NCBI GenBank assembly: GCA_964057225.1
Contig: OZ059894.1
Coordinates: 16,522,476-16,586,475 of the forward strand
Origin: Auanema rhodensis
Lineage: Eukaryota; Nematoda; Chromadorea; Rhabditida; Rhabditidae
Length of the DNA stretch: 64,000 nt
Direction of reading: 5' to 3'
Under the pieces are notes generated by a model that saw only the letters and a program-made list of their open reading frames with translations, was not told the origin of the DNA and did not search any database. Each line of letters starts with the position of its first letter. Position 1 is the stretch's first letter. A program made the position numbers and the translations under genes. Shown here piece by piece: positions 51,814 through 64,000 of the stretch.

Positions 51814-52521
51814 ATGGCAGCTGGCTGGAAGAAGTTTACAGGACAATCACAGTATCCAGAACTAACTTCAAACAACGAAGGATCGGCATTCACATACGGT
51901 TCAAAACAAAATAGAAATTTCCGCATGTCTTGGGTATGTTTCTGAATAATAATTTGAAATAGTATAAAGCTGTATATTTCTATTTTCAGTTGCAAGGTCG
52001 TCGGGATGAGCACAAAGAAAATCTGGTACTAGGATGGATCAGTCGTATAACAAATGAGGATTTATCACACGGATATGAACAAAATCTGGAAAAGCTTCAC
52101 GATGGAAAAATTCTTTGCAGGTAGCGTGAGGAATAAAATTTTTTTTAAAGAAATCAAATTAAATTCTGAAGAATTATATTATATAGTTATAATAATTAAT
52201 AATTAATAATATAATAATGCTTAATTCTATAGATTCTTGAATCGTCTACGACCTAATTGTCTTGTTCGGCCAATAAATGAAAAGCCCGCACTGTTTTCAG
52301 CAGCTGAAAATATGAGAACATTTCTGGATAGTATCAAAAGCTTTGGCTTAACGTAAGTTCATAACAAAGTTTTTAATGTTTTGATTTTTAAAACATTAAT
52401 ATTAATTATTATTTATTTATTTTTAAGTGATGATGATCTATTTCCATCTCATGAACTTCTAGAGAAGAAAGATTTAGCTGGATTAATCGCTACTCTTACC
52501 AAACTACAAATGATACTGTAA
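51814..52521 (+). CDS. Transgelin/calponin-type single CH-domain protein
   Basis: A small actin-binding protein of the transgelin/calponin group. Four exons give about 155 residues: MAAGWKKFTGQSQYPELTSN, MSWLQGRRDEHKENLVLGW, ISRITNEDLSHGYEQNLEKL, HDGKILCRFLNRLRPNCLVR, FSAAENMRTFLDSIKSFGLT, and KKDLAGLIATLTKLQMIL at the end. The pattern (LHDGKILCRFLN, AAENMRTFL, DLFPSHELLEKKDL) is the type-3 CH domain. No calponin repeat follows before the stop, so it ends as a bare CH domain like a shortened transgelin. Expected place: actin cytoskeleton, often muscle. It is convergent with the acyltransferase gene. The three introns are 50-110 bp. Confidence 0.8.
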
Positions 52522-53101
52522 ATATAATGTTTTTTCCATTTTTTATATATAATATTTTGTTTTTATTTTAAATATTTTCCATTGTTTTATGAATCAGCAT
52601 ATACATATAATATTTTTGTTTAAAAGCAAAACTTTATTCAAATTTGAGATCGAATACGAAAGTTTTGAGAAGGAAACGAAAATTTAAACATCATAGAAAA
52701 TAATATTGTTTGAAGAAAATTACAAACTATAAGTAAAGTAAACAAAAAGATTGTTTTCTTCATCTTTTGTTCTGTTGTTATAATCCTAAAAAGTAAAGAA
52801 GTGAAAGAGCATGAAATGAGAAAGGAAAGAGAAAAAAAAACTATTCAAAGAACATGAAATAGTAATAATAATTGAAAACTATTCAACCGTTCTATAAATT
52901 TTAAAAATATATAATAATATTACAAACTAGACCATGTAAATCACGTGAATGACGTGGAGTTGCAGAATACAAAATGCTAATTTACTTGCTGATGATGTCT
53001 AAAGCGTTGAATTGTGTAATGGGGGAAGTTGACTATCAGAAAGAACTTTTGTACAAAAGATATAGTTAAAAGATATAAGAATATAAGCATGAATGAACAA
53101 C
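52522..53101. other. Spacer between convergent genes
   Basis: Holds the 3' UTRs of the CH-domain gene (+) and the acyltransferase gene (-). AT-rich; no further feature recognised. Confidence 0.35.
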
Positions 53102-54481
53102 TTATTGAATGACAAGCTTGGTTTCTTTATCAATACCATATTTTCCTTTATGTGTTTCAAATAAATTGGTAAGTTCTTTGATATAAATATCATGTAACTT
53201 ATCAATATCTTCTTGTGTTGCATTTTCATTCTTTTCAACTGGAATTGGACGTCCAACAACAGTATCTATTGGTTTGGGATATGGCAAATAACCAAATGTC
53301 ATCTGAAAAAACAATAATTTAGTTGGTAAATTTGTGTTTGATCAAGAGATAGATAATGATGATGTTATGTACCTGGAAGAAGCCTCGTCCATGAAATAGA
53401 GGCCAAGACATTCCAATCTTATTCTTCAACCATGTTTGAAGATTACGTAAAGTGGATCCAGGTGGATTAGCAACCTTTAACAACATTTGTCAAGAGAGAA
53501 GGAAAGAAATTTCAAAAACCTGAACGAAAATTTCATTTTCTCCAAAAGAATATACAGGAACAAGATGAGCTCCAGTACGAAGAGCTTCACGAACAAATCC
53601 TTTTCTCGATTGAAGAGTTAAGCAATGATATCCAGGATGAGCATCAAGTGCTTCTTCAGCTCCACCTAAGCATTATATAAACTTAATGAATAATATTCTA
53701 AAATAATTCTAACCAATAACAAGAACAACAGCATTTCCTTTCCCTCTCTTTGTTAAAATATATTCAATTGACTGTTTTGAACAAGCAACAAATCCATAAA
53801 ACATCAGAAGTTCTCGTCGAAGAAACGTTTTGAAGTTTCCAACCAAAGTGCATAATTTGAAATTAATACCAGGGAACTAAAAAAGGCAATTTTCAATGAA
53901 TATCTGATAAGAATAACAAACAGCTTCAAGTATTCCTGTTCCATTGGTAGCAAAATTGGTATAAGCAGAGATTGCAATAATTCCGTGAGGGTGGCAACCA
54001 ATTAAATAGTTCTGAAAATTAATAAAACTAAAATTAATTAAACGAAAAGTAACTAAACAAAGTATGAAATCAAAAAAAATGAACTAATATATTACATTTT
54101 CTGGAGATAATTCTGCTGTCTTGTGCAGGTGAACTGGAAAATATTCCGCAAACCATGTATGAATTTTCCATCTAAATGTGAATTTTATGAGCTGAAAATC
54201 AAATCAAATTCAATACCTCTTGAACCATTCAGCTGAATATCCACCTTCAAACGGAGAATTCTTATCATAATAACACCAAAGAACATACAAAGCAAGTATA
54301 TGCCATTGAAATGTGACCAACTTTAAAGAAAAAATATCAATTAAGATGTAATGTACAAGATGAAACTTACAAGAAAAATTGGAGTAAAAAGACTAATGAA
54401 TGCTATTGGATATGTCATAAAGAAATGGTGAAAAACACCTAAGAATTGCTTCGCTTTATCAGATAATATTTGATTATTCAT
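53102..54481 (-). CDS. DGAT2/MOGAT-family acyltransferase
   Basis: An ER acyl-CoA:diacylglycerol (or monoacylglycerol) acyltransferase of the DGAT2 family, making triacylglycerol for lipid droplets. It starts [20 protein letters not shown]; a hydrophobic hairpin follows ([29 protein letters not shown]). Family motifs: [15 protein letters not shown], the active-site motif [10 protein letters not shown] with His-Pro-His-Gly, [81 protein letters not shown], and near the end [10 protein letters not shown] and [18 protein letters not shown]. It ends ETKLVIQ. About 345 residues in eight exons. An acceptor stands two bases before the ATG, so an upstream exon or trans-splice is possible. Substrate (DAG, MAG or wax alcohol) cannot be told. 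Confidence 0.88.
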
Positions 54482-56570
54482 TATCTGAAAATAATTTTAT
54501 AAATAAAAAAAAGTAAAAAAAAAACGAAAAATACAAAGTAAAACTTGAACAACTCGTATGAAAATGAAGAGAAAGTTTAAGAACGTATCTATGAATGAAT
54601 GTTATGTTGAAGGATTTAACGAGCTGATGCCAGCTGTTCAGAATATCTCAAAAACTTATTGGATGATATTCAATAAGTGATCAAGAGCAATATAGTTTGT
54701 TTCAAAGATTATTTGTAACTTTTTGGCTTAAATAATGATTTTTTCAACAAATTTTAGGATGTAAAGAACCTTTAATAAGCTTAATGAATAAACTATATCA
54801 TATAAAAATGTATAAATTATGTGTGAATTTAAAGAAAAAAATAGAAAATTTAAAAAAAATTTCGAATGAAAAATATAATTTTCATAATATATCGCATCTA
54901 ATAATATTCTATACGTTAAAGTAAGATTATAATAAAAAAAAAAGAAGATATTTTTGAAAAATAAAAGATTTTTCAAACAATTGAATGAAAAAAAAAATTT
55001 TATTGAAGTAATTAATAGTTAAATATTTAGAAAATAAGATTAATATATATTTATTTAGAAAAGAGACATATCATTTTAGAATATTACGAATTAGTACAGA
55101 ACCTTAGCTTATATACTCCGCTATGTGGTTCAAAGTACACCCAACTGTTTGAGTTGAACGTAAAGGCTAGACTGTGGCCGAGAGAATAAAGAAATTAATG
55201 AGAGTAAGAGAGAAGACGACTTGAATCATCGGCAACATATGAACAACCCGTAATGTTTGAATCATATTAGAGTCTCGTTAGAGAATGTACTTTGCACCCT
55301 TTTCCTTAATGTAATGTATATCATGTTAATATGTGTTTCCCATCCAAATAACAAGGTTCAATGAATAAAGTTTCAATATTTATCAATGATAAGGTTAGTT
55401 TCAGAGATAAAGATAGAGAACAAAAGAGCAAAATGTTAAAAATACTTAAATATATATTATAGAAATTATATAATTATATATTATAAATAATATTTATTTA
55501 TAACTATATGATATAGTATAGTATAGTTATCATTAAAAAAAATATCAACATTTTATGTTGTTTATTTACATATTAAACAAATATTTGTGTGTTTTTGTAT
55601 TTTTTTTTAAAAGAAAAAGAGAATTTAGTATAAATTGAATGAATAGAGTATGTCATATTACTTGACAACTTTGATTATTGTAATGGGAATTCTTGTTTAG
55701 ACGATGCTATTTAAGAAATTTACTAGTTTTTTTTTAATTTTTAGTCATTTATTTGTTCATTGATTAATTAGAAATATATAAAAAGAAACATTTTGCAATC
55801 AAAATAATGTACTTCATATCGGAAAGATGATCAGAAACTTCTAAACTCGTCTCTTCATTCAAATTCAAAACAATTGAGCGTTTGTTCAGTAATATATAGT
55901 ATTGGTGTAATAACAAATTAGCAAAATGCATTTAATTTTTAAAATTAATAGAAAAACCATAAAATTAGAAATTTTACATAGAAAAGTAAAATATAAAAAT
56001 GCAAAAGAAAAACACAAGGAAGAAAGCTAGAAGCTTTGTTTTATTTGAATTACCAAAGCAAATAACATTTTTTTACATCACATAAATTGCTTACATAAAA
56101 TTATTTTCATTGAATCTCTTTTAAAATATTGAAATTTCTTTTAAATTTAACTGTAAAATACTTATTAGACAGACATACATAGACAAGTTATTAGCATATC
56201 ACTTGTAGTCATTCCACGTGTTCTTACGATTTCACGTGAACAGTAACAATTTTCATTTTGTGTATCTTAATATGTGTGGAACGGTTTGAACTATTCATCT
56301 CTCTCTCTCTCTCTTCTTCCTTTTTCCCTCTATGCCATCAACGAATTCCCTTTATATTCCTTAATCAAACCACCTATCTATTTGAAATTGTCTATTCTAA
56401 TTTATCTTCTTCTACTCATGGCCACATGTTACATATATGTATATCTATACATAGATATTACATAAAAGGGAAAAGCCTACCCTGTTAGCGGTCTCTCGAT
56501 TGGGTCATAAAGATATTCGTTCATATCCTTTCATATTCTAAGGGCGGTCTGCTCTCTTCTGAAATCCATC
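54482..56570. other. Long AT-rich spacer
   Basis: No gene found in about 2.1 kb. A patch at 55100-55310 is less AT-rich but has no open frame or recognisable structure. Another TTCACGTGAA palindrome lies at about 56231-56240, and a short CT repeat at about 56299-56313. Confidence 0.35.
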
Positions 56571-56587
56571 TTACAGACAGCATACTG

Positions 56588-56718
56588 ATGATGATGATGA
56601 TGATGAAGGAAGGCCAGACTTATGAAACAGCCGAAGTAACAAGTACAGATCGACCTAGCATATTGAGTTCCGATAATGAAAGTCCCGAAAAGACTTCTGT
56701 TCATTGCAATCTATACAA
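56588..56718 (+). CDS. Orphan exon, possible first coding exon of an unknown gene
   Basis: Behind TCCATCTTACAG (ends 56576) begins a GC-richer open frame. Six ATG codons (an ATG trinucleotide repeat) are followed by KEGQTYETAEVTSTDRPSIL and SSDNESPEKTSVHCNLY, ending at a possible phase-2 donor (AA/GTACC) at 56718. Composition and charge look coding and the acceptor suits a trans-splice site. I found no downstream exon in the next 4 kb, so it may belong to a gene with very long introns, or be noncoding. Confidence 0.35.
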
Positions 56719-57167
56719 GTACCACTTATATCTATTATTATTTTCCTTTAATCTTATAGTAAAGAGACAAAACAATATAATAATATTTCTTCAAATTATA
56801 TAATTAGTGTTCATTTTTCTTTTTATCTTCAATCATTTCTTTTATTCTTTTTTGAACACATGAAACATACATTGAATAAATTAATTCAATCATTCTTCTA
56901 TTTCCATATTCTTTCTATTTCTATCAATCTCTCTACAAATTCTAAATATTTCCTTTTTCCTATAACAGATGAGTCAACTGTTGTCAATTAATAATTAAAT
57001 AGACAGATAAGAAGATCCATTTTTAGGATAATCTAATGTCTTTCCATCATTCAATTCCTTTTTTATAAAAAAGTCACTTATTCATTCTTCTGCATTTTAA
57101 AATAAAACTTTTGTAATCATTTCATCTTTGCTCACCATTTTGTATTTTCTTTGGATGATATATCAAC

Positions 57168-57375
57168 ATTTTCTTTACCTCTCTCTCCCTCTTTCCCTTG
57201 CTGGCATACTCTCTCTTTCCCTTTGTAGCAAGCTCCCTCTTTCCCTTTGTAGCATGCTCTCCCCCTCTCTCTTCCTCCAGCATGCTCCCTCTCTCTCTCT
57301 AGCATGCTTTCCCTTTGTAGCATGCTCCCTATTTCCCTCTTTAACATGCTCCTTGTCTCCCTTTTTAGCCTGCTC
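57168..57375. repeat. CT-rich minisatellite with TAGCATGCTCCC units
   Basis: Eight or so imperfect units of about 22-28 bp, each with a core like TTTGTAGCATGCTCCCTC, separated by pyrimidine runs. The pyrimidines all lie on the plus strand and each GCATGC core is a palindrome. Open frames through it on both strands are low-complexity and not genes. Confidence 0.75.
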
Positions 57376-60300
57376 ACTCTCTCTATTCACCTAATAGAAT
57401 TCCTTACTATCTTTATTTATTCATTTTAAGTATGCAATTTCCTTATTTCTAATAATAATAACAATCAAATAAAATATTATTTTAATTCAAATAATTAATT
57501 AATTTGTAAATATTCCATATAAAAACGTATATGTATGTTTCTCCTTGACTGAACTTCCTCCACTTGTCATGTTTATGCTTATTATGGGACAGATGTGTTT
57601 CTAGCGTTGTGCCTTCTCTTGTTTAGACAATTTAGTATCCAAGAATCTCCTGGGACATACATAGTTCCTTCAAGCTTGTGCTGTCTGTTTCTCCTTCGTT
57701 CCCTCTCTCAGTTTTACGTTTTCTCTTATGTCTTTTCTTCCTTACTAACACAACTACTATGATCACCAGATAGCTCTTCATCCTTTTGCGAACCCCTCTC
57801 TTTATTCTTTTTCTTCATTCTGCTACTCCATCGAATTCACTCCTTGTCAGTCGTATTTCAAGCTTAAAAGTCTTCAACTGTTCTATTTATTCACCACATT
57901 TTCCTTGATGAATTGAAAAATTTTATATTTTCTTTCGAGATGATGTTCAATGTCTTTTCGTCGCTTTCTTCATAGTCTCCTCAAATCTGAAACGATGATA
58001 CAGCCGTTCAAGCCATGAGTTTCTATCCTATCCACTAAACTTCATTAAGATAAACAAGTTAATAATGCAACTTGAAATAACCTTTGCTGATCATATCATT
58101 TTCATTTTCAACACCTCTGTCTCATATTCTTTCAGTTTCTTATTTCATATTTTTCGTATTTAAACCAAAAAAACAATAGTTTTTCAATTACTTTAAGCAT
58201 AAAAGCTTTATACATATCAATCATATGGCATGTTGTTCTTGTGAATTTTAAAATAACACCATAACTTATCAATATATATTTATGATATATGTTATGTTTA
58301 GTATATTTTCTTTGAAAATCTTCTTTTATTCTCAACAAAAAAAAATGATTTTTCATGTCATCAACCTCTTTTTCTCAACCTATATAGCCTTTTATATTCT
58401 TATTTTCTTTATTTATCTGCCAATAAAAGTTTTCGTGTTGTTTTGCACGGTAAAATCCGTAACTTTTATGATATTGCCTGCTTAGATCTAGAAGTTTTGA
58501 ACAAATTTCATATACTATTCTCTGGTATCTTTCTTTCAACTTGAAAAAAAAAGGCGAATGAAGCTATAAAGTTCTTTTTTTTGCTTTATCAACCCTCTTA
58601 TTGCAACATATAAAACCAAACTTATGGTTTTCATGGAAAAAAATTTGATGAAAGTCATCCAGCTGTCTGGTGCAACGAATTTCCCTTGTTTTGCAATTTT
58701 GTCTTCCAAATTGAACAAAACTTTAAATACTTATTTCCAACTTGATTTATTTGATATCTATCTGTGAAATATTTCTTCATCTGTTTCTAATTTCAGATTA
58801 TATTTAAGCGTCATATAAGCATCAAAAGCTACCACTACCATTCTCTTTGTCTTTCTTCTTCTCTCTATTCTTTCAATATCCTTCATCTTTCACCCCTATA
58901 TCATTATTCAATCTCAATACTTACTCCCAAAGGAATGAATTTCTTTAAAATTTGTCAGGAGCTAACGCATATCTACTTCAAAATTTATTTTTTTTGCTTT
59001 TTATCTCCTATTTAAAGCTTTTCTCTAATTAAACTCACAAGTGATGCAATATGAGCTTTGAAACTTAGCAAGTTTTGATTGAAACTATAAAATTTCCAGG
59101 AAATAGCTTGAGATTCCTAGAAACAATCCGAATAAGCCAATTTTTTCTTTTTGTGAAAATTCTTTTTGTATAAAACTGTATTACAAGATTAAGTTCAATA
59201 TACATACATGTACATCTTTTTTCTTTTTTTTGATCCTCAAATTTTATTTTAATCAGAAATTCATGAGAGTTCCTTATTCTTTTTTTTTATTCTTTTAAAG
59301 TTTTTTTTTTAAAGAAAAAAAAAAAGAAAGAACTTTTGAAGAGACAAAGGACGTATCTATATAGATAGATTGCCATTTTTGTCACATTTATCATTTTCTT
59401 TTTAAAGATGTCGGATGCTTTTTGTTGTTTTAAAATGTTTTTTTACTTATTTCTATTGTCATACAAACAACATATTATTCAATAATTTCAAAAGTTTATG
59501 AACTTCAAGCCTTATTTCTCTTATCTCTTATGAATTCTTATGAATATTATCCTTCTTCTGTTATGTTGTACAAGGTATAAACTTATGTTGGATAACGTCT
59601 TTTCTGTAAATCTGAGTACATGCATGTTGACCCTTTTGTTTTGTTGTCCCACTGTTTGTGTGAACTTTCTCCCTAATTCAATATAATTATAATCTAAACT
59701 AAATGTATAGTTATAAAAGAAATATTGTAATAATATACTTTCTTTAAGTTCCTAATTCGAATAGTCAAGTTCATTCAAGGATATAATTATCTTTTCTCCC
59801 TTTCTCTATTTCTTTTCAAAGAAATATATGAAAAAACATCTGTTTATATACATAGATATATATAGAGAGAAAGAGATTTATATAATCTTATATCATATAA
59901 TTAACTACAAATCAAATATCTGGTTCCTTTTTGAACATCTGTTTCAATCCAGATTTCATAGTTGAAATCGAAATATCATTCATTTTCTTTAAATTTATCA
60001 AAGAAAAAACACTATAGTTCTACTTGTTTAACTCCTTTTCTCATATTTTCATATCGCATACTAAATCAAATTTTCATATTTCTAGAAGCAACATCTTCAT
60101 TCTATTGATGTGAACAACACCAAGTCAATTCTGAAAACGTCGTTCATCATCACTTTTCCTCTTGGAAACTAATAGAAAATCATCAAAGTATCATCCGACT
60201 ACTTCGAAATTCATCATCAGACCTTTTACATACAGCAATCCTTCTGTCGGTCCATAATTTTCCGTTTTGAGCACTGGCCCGTAGGTAATAATAGCCGCTG

Positions 60301-60884
60301 ATTCTGTGTCCTATTACTTTTGCCTTCTAACAGATTCAAACAACAACATATATCCACAAACACATATACGGAGAGAGAGAGAGACCAGTTCATCCTTATA
60401 CCTTGAGGTTGAGTAACGATTTAAGATTCATACATCTTAGCATTCCAGTTGTATCTTCATCCTATATTAGTAGCAACGTCTTCACATTGCTGCTGACATT
60501 ATCCATCCCGCCCTTTAACCTATCCATTCTTGGCTGCTCTTTTGCCTTTATTTTTCTAATTCGTTCAGACTGTCTATCTGATTCTCTTTATTCATCTAAT
60601 AGTAGTCATCTTCTTTCCTTTCTATTCTCTTTATTTCATTCTAACGCATTCAATTCTAATTAACCTCTTCCCCCCCCCCCCGCGTATCCACCCTACTCTA
60701 TAGATACACCCATATATCTCATATCCCTCCAACCTAAACCATCAATCTCACCTTCTCATCTCTTTTCTTTTCTATACTTACTGTATGTCAAATTAGCCGT
60801 GACCAGGTATACAGGGCCCAATAGATACTGTTCATCCATTTTCACCGTTTACTCTAAACTTAAATAAATCCATTCGAAATAACT
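57376..60884. other. Long pyrimidine-rich spacer
   Basis: About 3.5 kb with no convincing exon. It contains many T and CT runs, a (GA)n tract at about 60370-60384 and a C10 run at about 60671-60680. The segment just before 60885 is probably the promoter and 5' UTR of the Ly6-type gene. Confidence 0.35.
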
Positions 60885-63364
60885 ATGCTAACTATATTTA
60901 TTTGGTTTTCAAATCTTCTCTTCTATGCCCAAGGTGAGTATTCCATCACGAATTGGTGAAAAACTGTTTCCATTTATTGGAATATGGTTGTTCCAATGAC
61001 AAATTCATAGATTTTTTTACAAAATTCATTTCAGGTGCATGTTTCCATTGCCTTTCTCCAGATTCTCATCTAAAACCAACGTTACGCAGACAATTGAAAA
61101 CTCAAACAGATGTCTTCTTTTGGCAAATTGGAACTCAATGGAACGCTTGTAGGTTCGTATTGTCTAAATTTCCATTTCAAATGTTCGTCTCAAAACCAAA
61201 TAAAATTTGAAAAAGTTTGATGTTATGTTTCGAGCGGATTTATGACAGACATGTTCCATCCAAAAACTTCAAATTCTATTGTGACAATCATCCATTGCAC
61301 TAAGCTTCGTTTTTCTATTTCTCGAATTGTTTTTGTTAATAATCAATGTAAAGTCACTATGCATTATCGCCTCAAGGGATTGATGTCATAAAATTTGAAA
61401 AAAAAAAGAAAACATATGCACAGATATGAGGAAAAACGTTTTTGGTTTTAGCGAACAAGTTAACCCAATGATACCATCAATCGAAGGACAAATCTGTTCA
61501 AAGTATCAGATGTGTGTAACTCTTCAACCAAATATTCCAAGTAAGTTACTTTAAATATAAATAATATTTATACAATTAGTCCCTAATTATCCAAAGATAA
61601 TCAAAGAAAATACGTTAATTGAACTTGTTTTTAATTTGTTTCATTTTCAATGAAAGTTGTTTGTGTTTTGAAATAAAAAAAATATCTTTGAAGAAGTATG
61701 ACAGATAATCGTATGACTTATTAGATTTTCTTGATATGTGAATTGATCACATGATAATATAGTAAACATAGTTACTAAATATGAACTAAACACACAATAT
61801 TCTCTCTCTCTCTCTCTCTCTCTGTCAAAAAAAAATAAAATTGTTTTTTGATGTTTTGAAGAAGACATCATATTTCTTATTTTAGTTCATATCTAAATAT
61901 AAAAAAATATCTCATTCATTCATTAAATCCTAAATTGAAAAACATGATGATGACTCGTGTTATAACACGTGCATTTCAATCTCTTCATTCAATCATATCA
62001 TATACTATTTGGTCATTTTCGATCAAATTTTTAAGATCTTCGATATTGGGAGGTTCAGATGATGTTCATATCATATAGTTGAAATACAGGAAATATTCAT
62101 TGTAATATATAAATAGATTCATGAAAGAACATCTTCAATTTTGGAAGAGATTCATTTAGATTAAGGAGTGAAAGTTGCAGAAAAAAATTGATGTTGTTGT
62201 CCTTTAATCACTGACCTTTTCCCTTATTCCGTTTACTTCTTCTCATTTCAAATGCTTGAAATCTGGTTCCAGGGGTAATAATCAAAAATCAAAAGTTGTA
62301 GCTAGATGTCTTCTCCCTTTCCACATCAAGAACAGAATTCACTTTCTCTCTTTCTCTCTCTCTTTCTCTCTCTCTATCTCTCTCTCTCTCTCTCCTCTAT
62401 TTCTCTTCTATTTCTCAATACCAACTCACCTGTATATCTCTTATAGTTAGTCATTCTCAAGATATTTATTGAATATTGTGTGAGAATGGAATTTTAATAA
62501 TGTTTTTCACATTAAAAGATTTTATAAATTATTAATCTTATCTTGCAAATATGTTATAATTGTTCTTATCATAGTAACAAATGATTCAACAATCACTAGA
62601 ATGATTAAAAAAATCTTTTTTAACGAATTCCTTATATCAACTGCCTGAATTTTGAGAAGTTTATCTTGTTTTCTTATCTTCTGCCGAATATAGTATCCAA
62701 AATTCCAATCATGAACAGCATTCTTAGTTATCAATAATGACATCATTATATAAACTTAAGCTTTAACATACAACTTTATGATTTTTGAATTAATATACTA
62801 AGATCAATTTCAAAAATTTCTTATTTAGATTCAACATTCGTTGTTCGAGGATGTTTGGAAAGTGTTTTACGATATAGTTGGAGGGAAGATGAACGTCTTC
62901 ATAATGAAGGGTAAGGATCAAACTATAATTGAAATACAAATTTTCACAAAATACATATTCTTTGAAATATGAATTTGATTGAATAGTTTATTAATAATGA
63001 AATAACATGATAATCTATGTAAATCTTTTAAAATTTTAAAAATGATAAATCACCTTTACTGATCTATCTCAGATGCTACTTGATTCGTTCAACTCCAATG
63101 TATCCAAATGATCAACCCATGGATTACGTGATATGTACCTGCAAAGGAGATTACTGCAATCGTGATGAGGCTGTGGATTTCATTCCAGGACCATATACCT
63201 TTGAAAGAGATACAATTCTTCGACTTTCTCCTCATTCAAATATTTATTATGAGGGTAATAATGGTCGAATTCAATTAGCTGTTAGTAGTTCTGCAGGCTT
63301 GCAAGCATTTTATGGTCAAAAAGTACTTTTTCTACTTTTTTCTTTCATATTTATATTCAATTAA
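60885..63364 (+). CDS. ODR-2/HOT-like Ly6/uPAR-domain GPI-anchored protein
   Basis: A small extracellular three-finger (Ly6/uPAR) protein resembling the nematode ODR-2/HOT family. The first exon is a signal peptide MLTIFIWFSNLLFYAQG. After a phase-1 intron: CFHCLSPDSHLKPTLRRQL, DVFFWQIGTQWNAC; then NPMIPSIEGQICSKYQMCVT; NSTFVVRGCLESVLRYSW; the last exon YLIRSTPMYPNDQPMDYVIC, TCKGDYCNRDEAVDF, with the CXC and terminal CN signature of the fold. The end AFYGQKVLFLLFSFIFIFN is a hydrophobic tail fitting a GPI-attachment signal. About 230 residues in five exons spread by introns of 250 bp to 1.2 kb, unlike the compact genes to the left. ODR-2 acts in olfactory neurons; the role here is inferred only from family. 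Confidence 0.7.
61801..61822. repeat. (CT)n microsatellite in a Ly6-gene intron
   Basis: About eleven CT units, within an intron of the Ly6-type gene. Confidence 0.9.
62344..62395. repeat. Interrupted (CT)n microsatellite
   Basis: CT repeat with CTTT and CTAT interruptions, about 52 bp, in the same gene's longest intron. Confidence 0.9.
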
Positions 63365-64000
63365 ACGGAAGATATGCTACATAGTTTCTAATGTCTTCAG
63401 TATTTTGTAGTGCTTTAAACGTTTTGTTTGTAATTTCTAATATATTTTCCAATAATAATATAAGAAATATAAACCTAAATTGTAAATTCATCCGAAATTT
63501 TAGCAATATCAATCCAATGTTGCATGAAAAAAAAGTTTAAATAAATTATATTTTCATATAAATATAGTTATACTATATAGACATTTTACTTTCTTTTACT
63601 TTACAATTATAAAATTAAATTTGGAAACAACAGAATAAAATATTATTTGAGGAACAAATTTTTATAAATAACTATTATAATAATAATATTTATATATATT
63701 ATATATTCTAAAATTCTTTAATAAAATATATAATTTAAACTAATAAGAGTATCTTAATTATTATTATTATTATTATCAAAATATATTTATTTTCAAATAT
63801 GGAAATTATTATTTCAATTATTTTTTTTAATAATTTTGATTATAAATCTGAAAAATTCTTGTTTTTAATTTTTTAATCTAAATTTCTTACTTCTTTTCAT
63901 AATTATTATAATTATTTAACAAAAAAATTAAATTTTTAATTTTCATAAACAATATATAATTTTAAATTTAGAATTTCATATATATTTATAAATTTTTTTG
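63365..64000. other. Very AT-rich 3' flank
   Basis: Extreme AT content with (ATT)n and TATATA runs. No coding signal or RNA gene recognised; the start is probably the 3' UTR of the Ly6-type gene. Confidence 0.4.

Noticed and set aside
57128-57394. Leucine/serine-rich and, on the other strand, glutamate/arginine-rich open frames
   Set aside because: Both are translations of the CT-rich minisatellite.
60403-60663. Open frame of 86 residues rich in Ser, Leu and Ile
   Set aside because: Pyrimidine-rich spacer; composition explains the frame and no splice context or motif was found.

Overview
The window is nuclear DNA of a nematode, most likely a chromadorean, with a strongly AT-rich genome. Four things point there: very short introns (many 32-60 bp, GT-AG, T-rich acceptors); start codons a few bases behind a splice-acceptor-like TTTCAG or TTACAG, as expected for spliced-leader trans-splicing; families known or expanded in nematodes (TTBK-like CK1 kinase, CPG4-type cysteine-rich secreted protein, MPST-type rhodanese, ODR-2/HOT-like Ly6 protein, a DEG/ENaC channel); and eukaryotic initiator Met, Asn and Pro tRNA genes. 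No viral, plasmid or bacterial region was seen. Gene models were spliced by eye from reading frames and splice signals, so internal exon edges are approximate.

Left part (1-25 kb) is gene-dense. It holds the 3' end of PEX6 (+), a small membrane protein with an acidic/lysine tail (-), a TTBK-like kinase (+), and VPS54 of the GARP complex (-, 4252-12805). A complete DEG/ENaC channel gene lies on the opposite strand inside one 4.2-kb VPS54 intron. INTS9 (+) is divergent from VPS54. Then come an unrecognised small gene, an Ig-domain membrane protein (-), another unrecognised gene, initiator tRNA-Met, a secreted CPG4-like protein and a two-rhodanese sulfurtransferase.

Middle part (27-48 kb): a Spinster-type MFS transporter, two tandem DCAF7/WDR68 (AN11/SWAN) paralogues, nucleoporin NUP35/Nup53, a membrane-anchored trypsin-fold protease lacking one canonical disulfide, tRNA-Asn, a two-pore potassium channel (K2P/TWK) whose cytoplasmic tail carries two fibronectin-III domains, and a GAB/SOC-1-type PH-domain adaptor with tRNA-Pro in one of its introns.

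Right part (48-64 kb) is sparse and rich in microsatellites. It holds a probable coiled-coil gene (-), a transgelin/calponin-type CH protein (+), a DGAT2-family acyltransferase (-), one orphan exon, a CT-rich minisatellite, and an ODR-2/HOT-like Ly6/uPAR protein (+).

The genes are not a pathway or an operon; most are housekeeping or neuronal/signalling genes. The most unusual points are the K2P-FN3 fusion, the nested channel inside VPS54 together with the split zinc-finger-like N-terminus of VPS54, the protease that has lost the C191-C220 pair, the tandem DCAF7 pair, and several GC-richer islands in otherwise AT-rich gaps that may be unannotated RNAs or exons.
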